A stretch of DNA of 17,739 nucleotides from an uncultured Sutterella sp. GTDB taxonomy: Bacteria > Pseudomonadota > Gammaproteobacteria > Burkholderiales > Burkholderiaceae_F. The stretch lies in the NCBI GenBank assembly GCA_905206365.1, contig CAJLHF010000043.1, positions 1 to 17,739 of the forward strand, written 5' to 3'. The position numbers and the translations under genes were made by a program. A model generated the notes under the pieces. It did not search any database and was not told where the DNA came from. It was given only the letters and a program-made list of their open reading frames with translations. Of this stretch, positions 5,785-13,038 are shown one piece after another (positions within the stretch are counted from its first letter, which is position 1; every line of letters starts with the position of its first letter).

Positions 5785-7752
5785 TTACTTCTTGGCGGTC
5801 TTCGTGCCGGCGTCGAGGATGGCGAGAGCCTGTTCGCAGAAGACCTTGCCTTCGTTCACAAGGGTCTTCGCGTACTTCGGACCGTGGACGCCCCACGAAC
5901 CGTCATCCTTGATCTTGGCGGCGTTCTTGCGGGCCTGTTCCACATAGAGCAGAACCTGAGCGCGGTCGGCATCCGAGATCTTGGCGACTTCGAGCTTGTC
6001 CTGGATCGTCAACAGGTCGGCCGTGATCTTGGCGTAGCCTTCCTTAACGGGGGTCTGCCAAGCGATGACCTTGTTGTAGATCGTCTTCTGGTCCTTGAAG
6101 CGCATGCTTTCCGGGAACTTCGACTGGATCGGGCTGTGGCAGCCCATCGATTCGACGAGGTAGCGGTCGGCAAACGCCGTGCGGCCGCAGCTCCACATCA
6201 GGTCGATGTAGGGACGACCGTCATCCTTCGTGAGGTTCCAACCCTTCGGGCTCGTAAGCTTGCGGTCCTTGGTACCTTCGGGAGGATTGATGGACTTCTT
6301 TTCCGGGTCGACGAGGATGCGCCACATATGGCTGCGGCGGACGTTGTCGAAGCCGGCGAGGTCCGGACGCTGGATCGCGGCGAAGTTTTCGCACGAACCC
6401 ATCATCGGCATATGGCACGATTCGCAGCTGTTGCGGCTGTGCGTGCCGCCCTGAGCGAAGAATTCGGCGGCCGTGGTGTGGCAGTCCTGGCATTCCTTCT
6501 TCAGGTTCGGGACGGTGTAGTGCGAAGCCCAGTCGTTCGACGTCACTTCATGCGGGTCGTGGCAGGTCGTGCAACGCATGCCCTTCTGATAGTGCTTCGA
6601 ATAGTGGGACTGCGAACCTTCGGTACCGCAAGCCGGGCAGAAGCTCTTGAAGTAGCTGTTGAACGGCGTCTTGAAGTTGTTCTTGGCGTCGTCCTGGTTG
6701 TAAACGAAGCGCTGGTGGCAACGTTCGCAATCGGACGGCATGCCCGCACCGCGAGCACCGTAAAGGTGAGCGCCGGCGCCGTGGCATTCTTCACACGAAA
6801 CGCCCTTGGCGATCGTGTGCGAGCGCAACTTCTTGGCGTCGCCCAAAGCGGCGAAGAGTTCGTCCTGGCTCTTGAAGTCGAACTTCCACGTATGGCAGAT
6901 TTCGCAGTAGGACGAGCCCGGCTGGAACATGGCCTGCGTGCGGTTCGAAGCGCCGTAGGAGTTGAAGCCCCAGACGTTGGAAGACTGAGCGCCGAAGTCT
7001 TCGAGCTTCGTGGGGAAGGTCGGATCCCAGGCGTTGATCTTCTTGGCAACTTCCGGAGTGATGTGTTCGGCCCAGTTGCGGGAGAACTGGTTGCCGCCGG
7101 CCACGATCTTGCCGGTGCCCTGACCGATGTTGCCGCCTTCGACGTGGTACGTACCGCGGACGAGCCACTTGTCGACGAAGCCGTACTTCGTGCGGGGCGT
7201 GCCCATGATGACGAAGACGTCGTCGGCTTCAATGCCTTCAGGCAGGACGGAAGCCTTCGAGTTGTAGAGGGGCTTCTTCATGTCGCCGCCGACTTCCGTG
7301 AGTTCTTCAGGGAAGCGGACGATCTTGTTGTGGCGGGAACGTTCCCACTTTTCGTACTGCGACGGATGGCATTCGCCGCACTTCTTCGGACCCACGAAGT
7401 TGTTCGGGAGGTCGAGGAAGGATTCGTACGGCAGACGATACGTCACGGCAGCCTTGCGGCCCGTGTTGTGGTGGTACTTGTCACCACCGCCGAATTCAAC
7501 CCACTCTTCGTTACGGTCGGACATCGTGAACTTACCGACGACGCGACCTTCCTTGAGGTACTTGAAATAGGGGTGGTTCGCCTTGAGGTAATCCCAGAAG
7601 GCCTTGTCCTGAGCGACATAGCCGTCGAGGGTGCGCGGAAGGTCAACCGACGTCTGGTCGGCGGCAGCCGGAGCTTCGGCGGCAAAAGCCGTCGTAGCCA
7701 CAGCGGCCGACAAGCAGGCGGCCAGAGACAGAAGCTTGGAGTGCTTGGTCAT
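5785..7752 (-). CDS. mccA: octahaem cytochrome c, MccA/SirA-type dissimilatory sulfite reductase
   Basis: A 655-residue periplasmic multihaem enzyme. The signal peptide ends near TTAFA (about residue 24). Seven CXXCH haem c motifs lie at 125, 283, 320, 342, 394, 421 and 443, and an eighth of the rare form C522-x15-C538-H539 ('SCGRT...ESMGCH'). Seven CXXCH plus one C-terminal CX15CH is the signature of MccA of Wolinella succinogenes (SirA of Shewanella), which reduces sulfite to sulfide at a haem-copper centre. There is no CXXCK, which argues against NrfA or tetrathionate reductase Otr. Further cysteines at 372/375 ('FCPACG') and 454 ('GSCENF') are candidate Cu(I) ligands; in Wolinella two cysteines ~96 residues apart do this (from memory). 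The start has an excellent AAGGAG site. A terminator follows, so no mccBCD-like partners are co-transcribed. Preferred codons (AAG, CGC/CGT, GGT, TTC) look like those of a highly expressed gene. Confidence 0.9.
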   Translation of the reverse strand: MTKHSKLLSLAACLSAAVATTAFAAEAPAAADQTSVDLPRTLDGYVAQDKAFWDYLKANHPYFKYLKEGRVVGKFTMSDRNEEWVEFGGGDKYHHNTGRKAAVTYRLPYESFLDLPNNFVGPKKCGECHPSQYEKWERSRHNKIVRFPEELTEVGGDMKKPLYNSKASVLPEGIEADDVFVIMGTPRTKYGFVDKWLVRGTYHVEGGNIGQGTGKIVAGGNQFSRNWAEHITPEVAKKINAWDPTFPTKLEDFGAQSSNVWGFNSYGASNRTQAMFQPGSSYCEICHTWKFDFKSQDELFAALGDAKKLRSHTIAKGVSCEECHGAGAHLYGARGAGMPSDCERCHQRFVYNQDDAKNNFKTPFNSYFKSFCPACGTEGSQSHYSKHYQKGMRCTTCHDPHEVTSNDWASHYTVPNLKKECQDCHTTAAEFFAQGGTHSRNSCESCHMPMMGSCENFAAIQRPDLAGFDNVRRSHMWRILVDPEKKSINPPEGTKDRKLTSPKGWNLTKDDGRPYIDLMWSCGRTAFADRYLVESMGCHSPIQSKFPESMRFKDQKTIYNKVIAWQTPVKEGYAKITADLLTIQDKLEVAKISDADRAQVLLYVEQARKNAAKIKDDGSWGVHGPKYAKTLVNEGKVFCEQALAILDAGTKTAKK

Positions 7753-8038
7753 GATTAGCTCCTTGATGGTCTCTTTGTGAAAAAGTGTTGAAACAGATGT
7801 CGTTCTCTTTCGAGCCCGACTTCAATTGAGGTCAAATGCAAACCCTCGCGGATCCGCAAGCCGAACTCTACTCCTTAATCTCAAATTAAGAAAGCACTCT
7901 CGAAGCCGACGTCGTCCCCCCCGAAAAGCTCGGTATTTCCCGACTTTCTCAGTCGGATTTCCCATGAAATAAACACAAAATATCCTTGTTTTTCATACAA
8001 CTAACGATAAAAATACATCTATTCGGTATGACACGCCG

Positions 8039-8055
8039 TAGGGTGGAACACCCTA
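8039..8055. repeat. perfect inverted repeat TAGGGTG-gaa-CACCCTA
   Basis: Seven base pairs with a three-base centre; CCG (8036-8038) and CGG (8058-8060) can extend it past a TT bulge. CTATTCGG occurs both just before it (8019-8026) and inside its right flank (8053-8060). It shares the TGGAAC core with the palindrome at 8140-8156. Confidence 0.7.
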
Positions 8056-8080
8056 TTCGGATAAACCGATCATTTTTACC

Positions 8081-8094
8081 TCTACCTAGGTAGA
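8081..8094. repeat. 14-bp perfect palindrome TCTACCTAGGTAGA
   Basis: Perfect self-complement with no spacer. An alternative fold pairs CTAGGT (8086-8091) with ACCTAG (8110-8115), with ATAC/GTAT pairing inside, so two mutually exclusive hairpins are possible here. Confidence 0.7.
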
Positions 8095-8139
8095 TACTAT
8101 GGTATATGCACCTAGCCTTTCGAAGGTCATTCCATTGAG

Positions 8140-8156
8140 TGGAACGAGTCGTTCCA
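8140..8156. repeat. 17-bp inverted repeat TGGAACGAgTCGTTCCA
   Basis: Eight perfect base pairs around one central base, the shape of a dimeric regulator's operator. It overlaps a second inverted repeat, TTCCA-ttgag-TGGAA (8130-8144). Confidence 0.7.
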
Positions 8157-8196
8157 TTAGAAGATCCTTACTAGGTACTAACCTCCACTCAATTTC

Positions 8197-8210
8197 TTGC
8201 CTTAAGGCAA
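8197..8210. repeat. 14-bp perfect palindrome TTGCCTTAAGGCAA
   Basis: Perfect self-complement. It lies between the TGGAAC repeats and the candidate promoter for the minus-strand leader. Confidence 0.7.
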
Positions 8211-8304
8211 TCGCTTTCGGCTCCTCAACAAGTACCCACTTGGAGGTGTGAAACAACGAAAACTCCCTTCTCTCAGGGAAATTCCCAGGGGGAAAAGTTA
8301 CCTA

Positions 8305-8335
8305 TTTATATTGGATTTTTGTTTTTGATAGTCAA
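8305..8335 (-). promoter_or_regulatory. candidate promoter for a long leader of the octahaem reductase gene
   Basis: On the minus strand TTGACT (8335-8330) is followed after 19 bases by TATAAA (8310-8305), in the most AT-rich part of the gap. Transcription would begin near 8298 and run through the whole palindrome array, giving a leader of about 545 bases before the start codon at 7752. The spacer is two bases longer than ideal, so this is tentative. Confidence 0.35.
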
Positions 8336-8525
8336 AGCCTTTCAGCGCGCCGACAATTTCGGAGTCGTTCGGCGAACGTTGCGGGAGACGTCCGTCCCGG
8401 ATCCGTTCGATCGACTCGAACGCGATGTCGGGCGGACCGCCTTTCGGAAGCGGTGTTTGGCGAGCGACGGCGAGACCGCCCGGGTGCTGTCGGAAGTACC
8501 GAAGCCGCGCGTTTCTCCCGGAATG

Positions 8526-8563
8526 CACGCGGCCCGGGCGCCTGTTGCGCACCGGGCCGCGTG
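8526..8563 (-). terminator. strong GC hairpin downstream of the histidine kinase gene
   Basis: CACGCGGCCCGG (8526-8537) pairs perfectly with CCGGGCCGCGTG (8552-8563), with GCGC/GCGC pairing inside. It lies about 45 bases after the kinase stop. There is no T-tract on either strand, so it is a probable transcript 3' end structure rather than a textbook terminator. Confidence 0.45.
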
Positions 8564-8606
8564 ACGGGAGGTGTTGGGAAGCGAACGACGAAAGCGGAGA
8601 GACGCT

Positions 8607-11027
8607 TCAGTTCTTCCCTTCGAGGCGGTCGAGCATGCGACTGAAGCCTTTCGAATGGATGGTGACGGGAGTGTCGTCGCGCTCGGATCGCTCGCTTTGG
8701 GCGTCGCGTTCCGCCGCGCGGTCGACTTCCGAGCGCGTCTGCGCGTCAAGCGCCGCGACAGGTTTGGGGCTCCCCTCATAGACCGTCATCCGGGGAGGGA
8801 GCATCGCGTCTTCGATCGGTTTTTCGGTTTCGCCCGGCAACCTCGGGAACGTGATCGTAAAGCGTACGCCCGCCGTACCGTTTCGCTCGACCGTAACGCG
8901 TCCCGCATGGCGTTCGGCGATGTTGGCGACGATCGAAAGGCCGAGGCCCATCCCTTTCGCGCCCTTCGTGGTTTGGAGGGGCTTAAAAAAGAGCGCGAGC
9001 TGCTCGTCCGAGACGTAGGGGCCGTTGTCGCCCACGGAGAGCGCCCAGGTTTTCGCGTCGCGCGCGACGAGCGACACTTCGATGCTGGGCTTTTCGACCC
9101 CGGAGATGGCATCCGCCGCGTTTTTGAGGAGGTTCAGAACCGCAAGCTCGATTTCCCAAGCGTCCACCTCGGCCATCGAGCCCGGATTCACCCGCACGAC
9201 GATTTCGGCGTTCGTCTGGCGCGAGCGTCGGAAGGTCGTGATCGAGTTCCCGATCACGACCGACAGATCGGTCACGGTGCGCGGGGGATAGTCGTGTTTG
9301 GCGTAGGAGCGCACGCGATCGACGATGCGGCTTGCGCGCTCGGCTTCGTTGGCGATTTCGGTGAGCGCCCAGATGAAGCTCTCCTTGTCGAACTTGTCGT
9401 TTTTCGTGCGTCGGTGAAGGCTGTTCGCGTAATTCGAAATGGCGGAAAGGGGTTGCTTCAACTCGTGCGCGATGATGGTCGACATCTGCCCCACGATCCC
9501 CGTGCGTTCGAGATTCGCGATGTGCTGGCGCGACTGCGCGGCTTCCGCCTCGACGAGGTCCCGGTCGTGAAGCGCGTCGCGCAACTGCTTCGTTTTGCGC
9601 CGCACCAACACCGAGAGACTCACCGCGTAGGAAATGACAACGAAGGTGAGGAAAATGATGAGCGCCAGGGCTTCCGAATTCTCCCGCATGAAGCGGTGCA
9701 GGCTCCACGTTGCAAGATGCTCGTAGGGGCCCATCTTGAGTTCGTAAAAGAGGTCGTAGATCGAGCGGTTGAGGGCCGGGAACTGCCACTGCCCGCCGTA
9801 GCGATCGGCGTTCATCGAAAAGAGGAGCGAGCCGATGTTCTTTTTCAAGAGGGGATCGGTCTTCGCGGTCGTCCCGAAAGCCCAACCGGGGTACGTGGGG
9901 GTCGAGTGGACGCAGGCAAGGCCGTCCGCGGGCTGCGGGTCGACGATCACGAGGTCGCGCTTCGGGTCGACGAGACCCGCCTTCCGAAAGCGTTCGAGCG
10001 TACACGCGGGAAGAATCCCGAGCACCGCCTCACCCGAGAGAACCGCATCCAGGACCGCACGCTCGTCCCCGTTCGTGAAAGTCGTCTGCCGCCCCGCGGC
10101 AAGCGCCGAAAGCCCTTCGCGCTGCAGGAGCGCCAGGGGCGCCAGCCACCCGCCCAGGGACGTCTTTTCGACGGCGACGATTCCGCCTTCCTTGAGGTTT
10201 TCGATCAGGTGCTGAAGGTTCAGGCGTTCGGAAGTTCTGCTTCCCGTACCCGTCGACGTAAAGACGGTAGCCGAGCCGTCGGGGGTGACGGACCGTTGCG
10301 TTTCGACGGAGGTCGTACTCGAAGAGGTCGACTCCGACCCGACCGCGTCGTTGCGGCCGAGCACCTTTTCTTCAAGGCCACCCCGTTTCATGAAGAGAAC
10401 GCCCGCTTGCGCCTCTTCGGCGCGCGAGGCGTCGACGGGAAGGAAAGTCGCGAGCTGCTCGACCGTCGTTTTCGACTGTTGCAGGGCAAACGTGTGCGAA
10501 TTCGCGATGAAGAAATCGATTTCCGAATTCTGGAGCGCGACCGACAAACCGCGTCCGTCCAAATAAAAGACCAGAACGTTCTTTTTCCCGAGAGCGTGGC
10601 GAAGCGCTTCGAGCGTATAGCGAATCCAGGCGGCGTACTGCGTGCGCCCGAGTTCGGCCTCGATCCCGAGACGAATCGGGCGACCGATGCGCATGCGCTC
10701 CGAGATGACCGGCACGCCGATCAGGGCGTCCGCGGAAATTTCGGCGTTTTTGACGGCCTCGGGCTCCGGAATTTCCGCCATGTCGGGACGAATCGCCGCC
10801 CGGATGTCGCTCGACGGAGTCCCGGTCGTCGTTCCCATGCCGATGAAGGAACTCCCCGCGGGCGGAGCCGCCAAGGGCGCGGGAGCGTGAAGAGTCAGGG
10901 CAAGTCCGACCCCGAGCGCAGAGGCCAGAGCCGAAATCCGTGCGGCAGTAGGGACGCAAGATCGAAAGGACGAGCGAACGAAAGAACGGGCCAAAAAGCG
11001 AACAAAGGACGTCGGACGTATCGGCAT
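8607..11027 (-). CDS. TtrS-type sensor histidine kinase with periplasmic PhnD-like binding domain
   Basis: An 806-residue membrane sensor kinase. A long basic N-terminus and hydrophobic segment ('ISALASALGVGLALTL') precede a periplasmic region that reads like a phosphonate/TtrS-type binding domain: 'RPIRLGIEAELGRTQYAAWIRYTLEALRHALGK', 'EIDFFIANSHTFAL', then 'GYPGWAFGTTAKT...'-like text near 'PTYPGWAFGT'. A ~35-residue Ser/Thr-rich linker interrupts this domain. A second membrane helix lies at about 454-476, followed by a coiled segment, the HisKA box 'HELKQPLSAI' with phospho-acceptor H521, N-box 'NLLKNAADAI', G1 'VGDNGPYVSDEQ' and G2 'GMGLGLSIV'. A charged ~75-residue tail follows; there is no receiver domain. 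TtrS senses tetrathionate; the reductase downstream suggests sulfite or another sulfur oxyanion here. No response regulator is adjacent. The start at 11027 is the first in-frame ATG, though it has no clear ribosome site. Confidence 0.88.
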   Translation of the reverse strand: MPIRPTSFVRFLARSFVRSSFRSCVPTAARISALASALGVGLALTLHAPAPLAAPPAGSSFIGMGTTTGTPSSDIRAAIRPDMAEIPEPEAVKNAEISADALIGVPVISERMRIGRPIRLGIEAELGRTQYAAWIRYTLEALRHALGKKNVLVFYLDGRGLSVALQNSEIDFFIANSHTFALQQSKTTVEQLATFLPVDASRAEEAQAGVLFMKRGGLEEKVLGRNDAVGSESTSSSTTSVETQRSVTPDGSATVFTSTGTGSRTSERLNLQHLIENLKEGGIVAVEKTSLGGWLAPLALLQREGLSALAAGRQTTFTNGDERAVLDAVLSGEAVLGILPACTLERFRKAGLVDPKRDLVIVDPQPADGLACVHSTPTYPGWAFGTTAKTDPLLKKNIGSLLFSMNADRYGGQWQFPALNRSIYDLFYELKMGPYEHLATWSLHRFMRENSEALALIIFLTFVVISYAVSLSVLVRRKTKQLRDALHDRDLVEAEAAQSRQHIANLERTGIVGQMSTIIAHELKQPLSAISNYANSLHRRTKNDKFDKESFIWALTEIANEAERASRIVDRVRSYAKHDYPPRTVTDLSVVIGNSITTFRRSRQTNAEIVVRVNPGSMAEVDAWEIELAVLNLLKNAADAISGVEKPSIEVSLVARDAKTWALSVGDNGPYVSDEQLALFFKPLQTTKGAKGMGLGLSIVANIAERHAGRVTVERNGTAGVRFTITFPRLPGETEKPIEDAMLPPRMTVYEGSPKPVAALDAQTRSEVDRAAERDAQSERSERDDTPVTIHSKGFSRMLDRLEGKN

Positions 11028-11144
11028 GGGCGACGAGGAATGAGCGTTGGAGCCAAAGGAGCTCGGGAAGCATCCGAAGGCGTCGGATCGGGTACCGAGC
11101 AAAAAACCGTGATTCGGGGAACGTTTCGAAAACGTATGCCGTCG

Positions 11145-11150
11145 ATTCTA
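11145..11150 (-). promoter_or_regulatory. possible -10 element for the histidine kinase gene
   Basis: TAGAAT on the minus strand, about 118 bases upstream of the chosen kinase start, in the divergent gap between the kinase and the recombinase. No good -35 element lies at the expected distance, so confidence is low. Confidence 0.2.
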
Positions 11151-11303
11151 TCCCGCACGCCGCCAAGCGGCCTGACCAAATCTGCGTACCCGGAGACGGG
11201 AAAGCGAAAACCATCGGGATGACGGGACCGACGCATCGCGAAGCGCGCTCTCTATACTTGACGGATCGATGCCGCTTGCGCCTTCCGTGCGATTCACGCT
11301 CTC

Positions 11304-12947
11304 ATGTTTCTCGCTTCCACGCCCTACGACCGACCGCTTCGGCCCGACGACCGCCTCGCCGATCGTCTCAGTCCGGAAATCGCCCTTACGCTTGCCGCCC
11401 ACGAGGTGGAGACGGCCGAGGATCTCTATGAATGTATGGCAACGGGCGCCACGTGGTTTCGGGCGTTCACGGGGATCGACGCCAAACGCGCAACGGAGCT
11501 CGTACGCTGGATGCGCGATGCGGGGCAGGCCGTGGGCGAAGTGACGGAACGCTTCTTTCTGCCCGGGAAAGCCTCCGAAGCAAGCGTCGCGGGCAACACG
11601 CAGGAAGCCGGGGGAGTGACGCGAGAAGGCACGGCGAGGTCGCCTCGCAACGGGAATGTTGCGGCGGGCACGTCGAACCGTCCTCGCGGCGTCGCGAAAG
11701 TCGAAACGGAGAAACGGACGAACACGGGAACGGCTTCGCTGGGACTCTCTGCGGCTCACCCCGGGATTGTTCCTCTGGAGCGCATCGTTCTTCCCGCGGG
11801 GCTCGACGGCTCGCAGGGGCTCAACCGCGCGCCCGCTTTCGGCTGTTCGCTTGAGGCCCGCAACGACCTCGAAGCGATTCGCACCTGGTTGGACGCTCGG
11901 GCGGGGAACCCCAACACCCACGCCAACTACCGCAAGGAGGCGGAACGCTTTCTGCTCTGGTGCCTCTACGAACGGGAAACGGCCCTCTCAAGCATCAAAG
12001 CCGGGGATGCGTCGAAGTACCTGCGGTGGCTAGAAGAACTCGGACGGCGCGACGAGCGCGATTTCAAAGAGCGCTGGAAGCTCCCCGCCGCGGTTTGGAT
12101 CGGTCCCAAAAACGCGACGCGCGACTCCTCGGCCTGGCGACCCTTCAACGGACCGCTCGGGTCCGCAAGCCGCCGAAACGCCCTCGTGGTCGTCCGACAG
12201 CTCTGCAACTTTCTGAAGAAAACGGGCTACCTCATTTTCAATCCCTTCGATCAGGTGAGTCCCAAGGTGCCGCTTTTGAAGGGCGAAGGCGCGCCGCAGG
12301 CCTTTGCGGACCGGTCCCTGACCGACATGCAGTGGCGGGAGATCGCGGACCGAATCGAGCTCCTCCCCGAAGGGCTTCCGCGAGAGCGCATGCGTTTGAT
12401 CCTCATGCTCGGGAAGAGCCTGGGGCTTCGCGCCTCGGAAATGCTCGAAGCGCGCGCCTCCTGGATCGTCGAGCGACGCGTGGGCTTTTCCGTTCGACCG
12501 GCAATCGAAGTACTCGGCAAAGGGAGCAAAGTACGCCGACTTCCGCTCAACGCCGAACAGCGCGACATCATCGAGAGCGCCTTCCGGGCGCGAGGTCTTC
12601 CGGGCTACGCCGGGTGCGATCCCGAGACGCCGCTTCTTGTCAATCTCGGGCGCGGCCGCAACCCCCACGGCCCCATGTCCAGAAGCGGTCTCTACCGCGT
12701 GCTCGAAACGTTTTTCGATCGGGTAGCGGACGAAATCGCTCTCGAGCGCCCCGGGGACGCTGCGAAACTTCGTGCGGCCTCGACACACTGGCTCCGACAC
12801 ACGTTTGCGGTGACGGCTCTTACGAAAACGAGCGTCAACGTCGTGCAGGCGGCGATGGGACACGCTTCGGTTGCGACGACCGGGCGCTACCTCGCGCCGG
12901 AAGAGGAAGAAATGAGCAAGGCGCTCGAATCGATAAGGACCTTCTGA
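11304..12947 (+). CDS. tyrosine recombinase / phage-integrase family protein with DUF3701-like N-terminus
   Basis: A 547-residue site-specific recombinase. The C-terminal catalytic domain holds the full set: R376 ('LGLRASEM'), K406 ('GKGSKVRR'), H495-x-x-R498 ('HWLRHTFA'), H520 ('MGHAS') and nucleophile Y529 ('TGRYLAPE'). A core-binding (SAM-like) domain lies at about 205-320 ('NTHANYRKEAERFLLWCLYE'). The first ~85 residues ('AAHEVETAEDLYECM...RATELVRWMRDAG') resemble the DUF3701 domain that often precedes integrase domains in Burkholderiales, and a Gly/Thr/Arg-rich linker joins the two. Much longer than XerC/XerD (~300). No excisionase, cargo, flanking repeats or attachment site is seen, so it may be a resident chromosomal recombinase or a relic of an element. 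The ATG at 11304 has no good ribosome site; a later start is possible. Confidence 0.88.
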   Translation: MFLASTPYDRPLRPDDRLADRLSPEIALTLAAHEVETAEDLYECMATGATWFRAFTGIDAKRATELVRWMRDAGQAVGEVTERFFLPGKASEASVAGNTQEAGGVTREGTARSPRNGNVAAGTSNRPRGVAKVETEKRTNTGTASLGLSAAHPGIVPLERIVLPAGLDGSQGLNRAPAFGCSLEARNDLEAIRTWLDARAGNPNTHANYRKEAERFLLWCLYERETALSSIKAGDASKYLRWLEELGRRDERDFKERWKLPAAVWIGPKNATRDSSAWRPFNGPLGSASRRNALVVVRQLCNFLKKTGYLIFNPFDQVSPKVPLLKGEGAPQAFADRSLTDMQWREIADRIELLPEGLPRERMRLILMLGKSLGLRASEMLEARASWIVERRVGFSVRPAIEVLGKGSKVRRLPLNAEQRDIIESAFRARGLPGYAGCDPETPLLVNLGRGRNPHGPMSRSGLYRVLETFFDRVADEIALERPGDAAKLRAASTHWLRHTFAVTALTKTSVNVVQAAMGHASVATTGRYLAPEEEEMSKALESIRTF

Positions 12948-12984
12948 GGGAGATGTCGATTGCGTGGCGGCACCCCCTCTCGAC

Positions 12985-13012
12985 GGTCCTCGGACCGAAA
13001 GAAATTCTTTCG
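12985..13012. terminator. convergent-gene hairpin region between recombinase and holB
   Basis: Two adjacent inverted repeats lie in the 91-base gap: GGTCC-tc-GGACC (12985-12996) and CGAAAGAA-a-TTCTTTCG (12996-13012); a further TCTTTCGG at 13023-13030 can pair with the start of the second. There is no clear T-tract. Position between converging genes suggests transcription termination. Confidence 0.4.
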
Positions 13013-13038
13013 TCGGCCCCCCTCTTTCGGACGAACGC

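Larger units (their letters stand above)
7753..8606. other. 854-base non-coding region upstream of the octahaem reductase gene, packed with palindromes
   Basis: No supported gene. The part at 7900-8335 is clearly more AT-rich than its surroundings, while 8340-8600 returns to high GC. Between 7818 and 8294 there are at least twelve short inverted repeats of different sequence, many perfect: 7818-7833 (one mismatch), 7848-7857, 7874-7890, 7940-7956, 7964-7996 (bulged), 8039-8055, 8081-8094, 8130-8144, 8140-8156, 8197-8210, 8229-8242 and 8264-8279/8282-8294. A longer pairing (8134-8143 with 8184-8193) encloses part of the set. This could be a structured leader RNA of the reductase gene, a set of operators, or a separate structured RNA. 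Confidence 0.7.

Noticed and set aside
5785..7752. Nitrite reductase NrfA or octahaem tetrathionate reductase
   Set aside because: There is no CXXCK active-site motif and NrfA is pentahaem; the CX15CH motif points to MccA/SirA instead.
5884..7758. Open frame of 624 codons on the plus strand opposite the octahaem cytochrome gene
   Set aside because: It mirrors the reductase gene; its protein has no recognisable domain and lacks a ribosome site. Long antisense frames are common in high-GC genes.
7818..7835. FNR-like anaerobic regulator site upstream of the reductase
   Set aside because: TTGACC...TTGAAG-like pieces are present, but spacing and halves do not match TTGAT-N4-ATCAA.
7818..8294. 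CRISPR array
   Set aside because: The repeats are palindromes of different sequence with no constant repeat unit or regular spacers.
8298..8564. Small open frames of 84 (minus) and 81 (plus) codons between the kinase and the palindrome array
   Set aside because: Neither has a good start with ribosome site, recognisable similarity or steady codon bias. Both run into a strong hairpin at 8526-8563 and the AT-rich region. A degraded gene remnant cannot be excluded.
8571..11222. Open frame of 883 codons on the plus strand opposite the histidine kinase gene
   Set aside because: The protein is Arg/Gly-rich with no recognisable domain, while the opposite strand encodes a complete kinase with all motifs.
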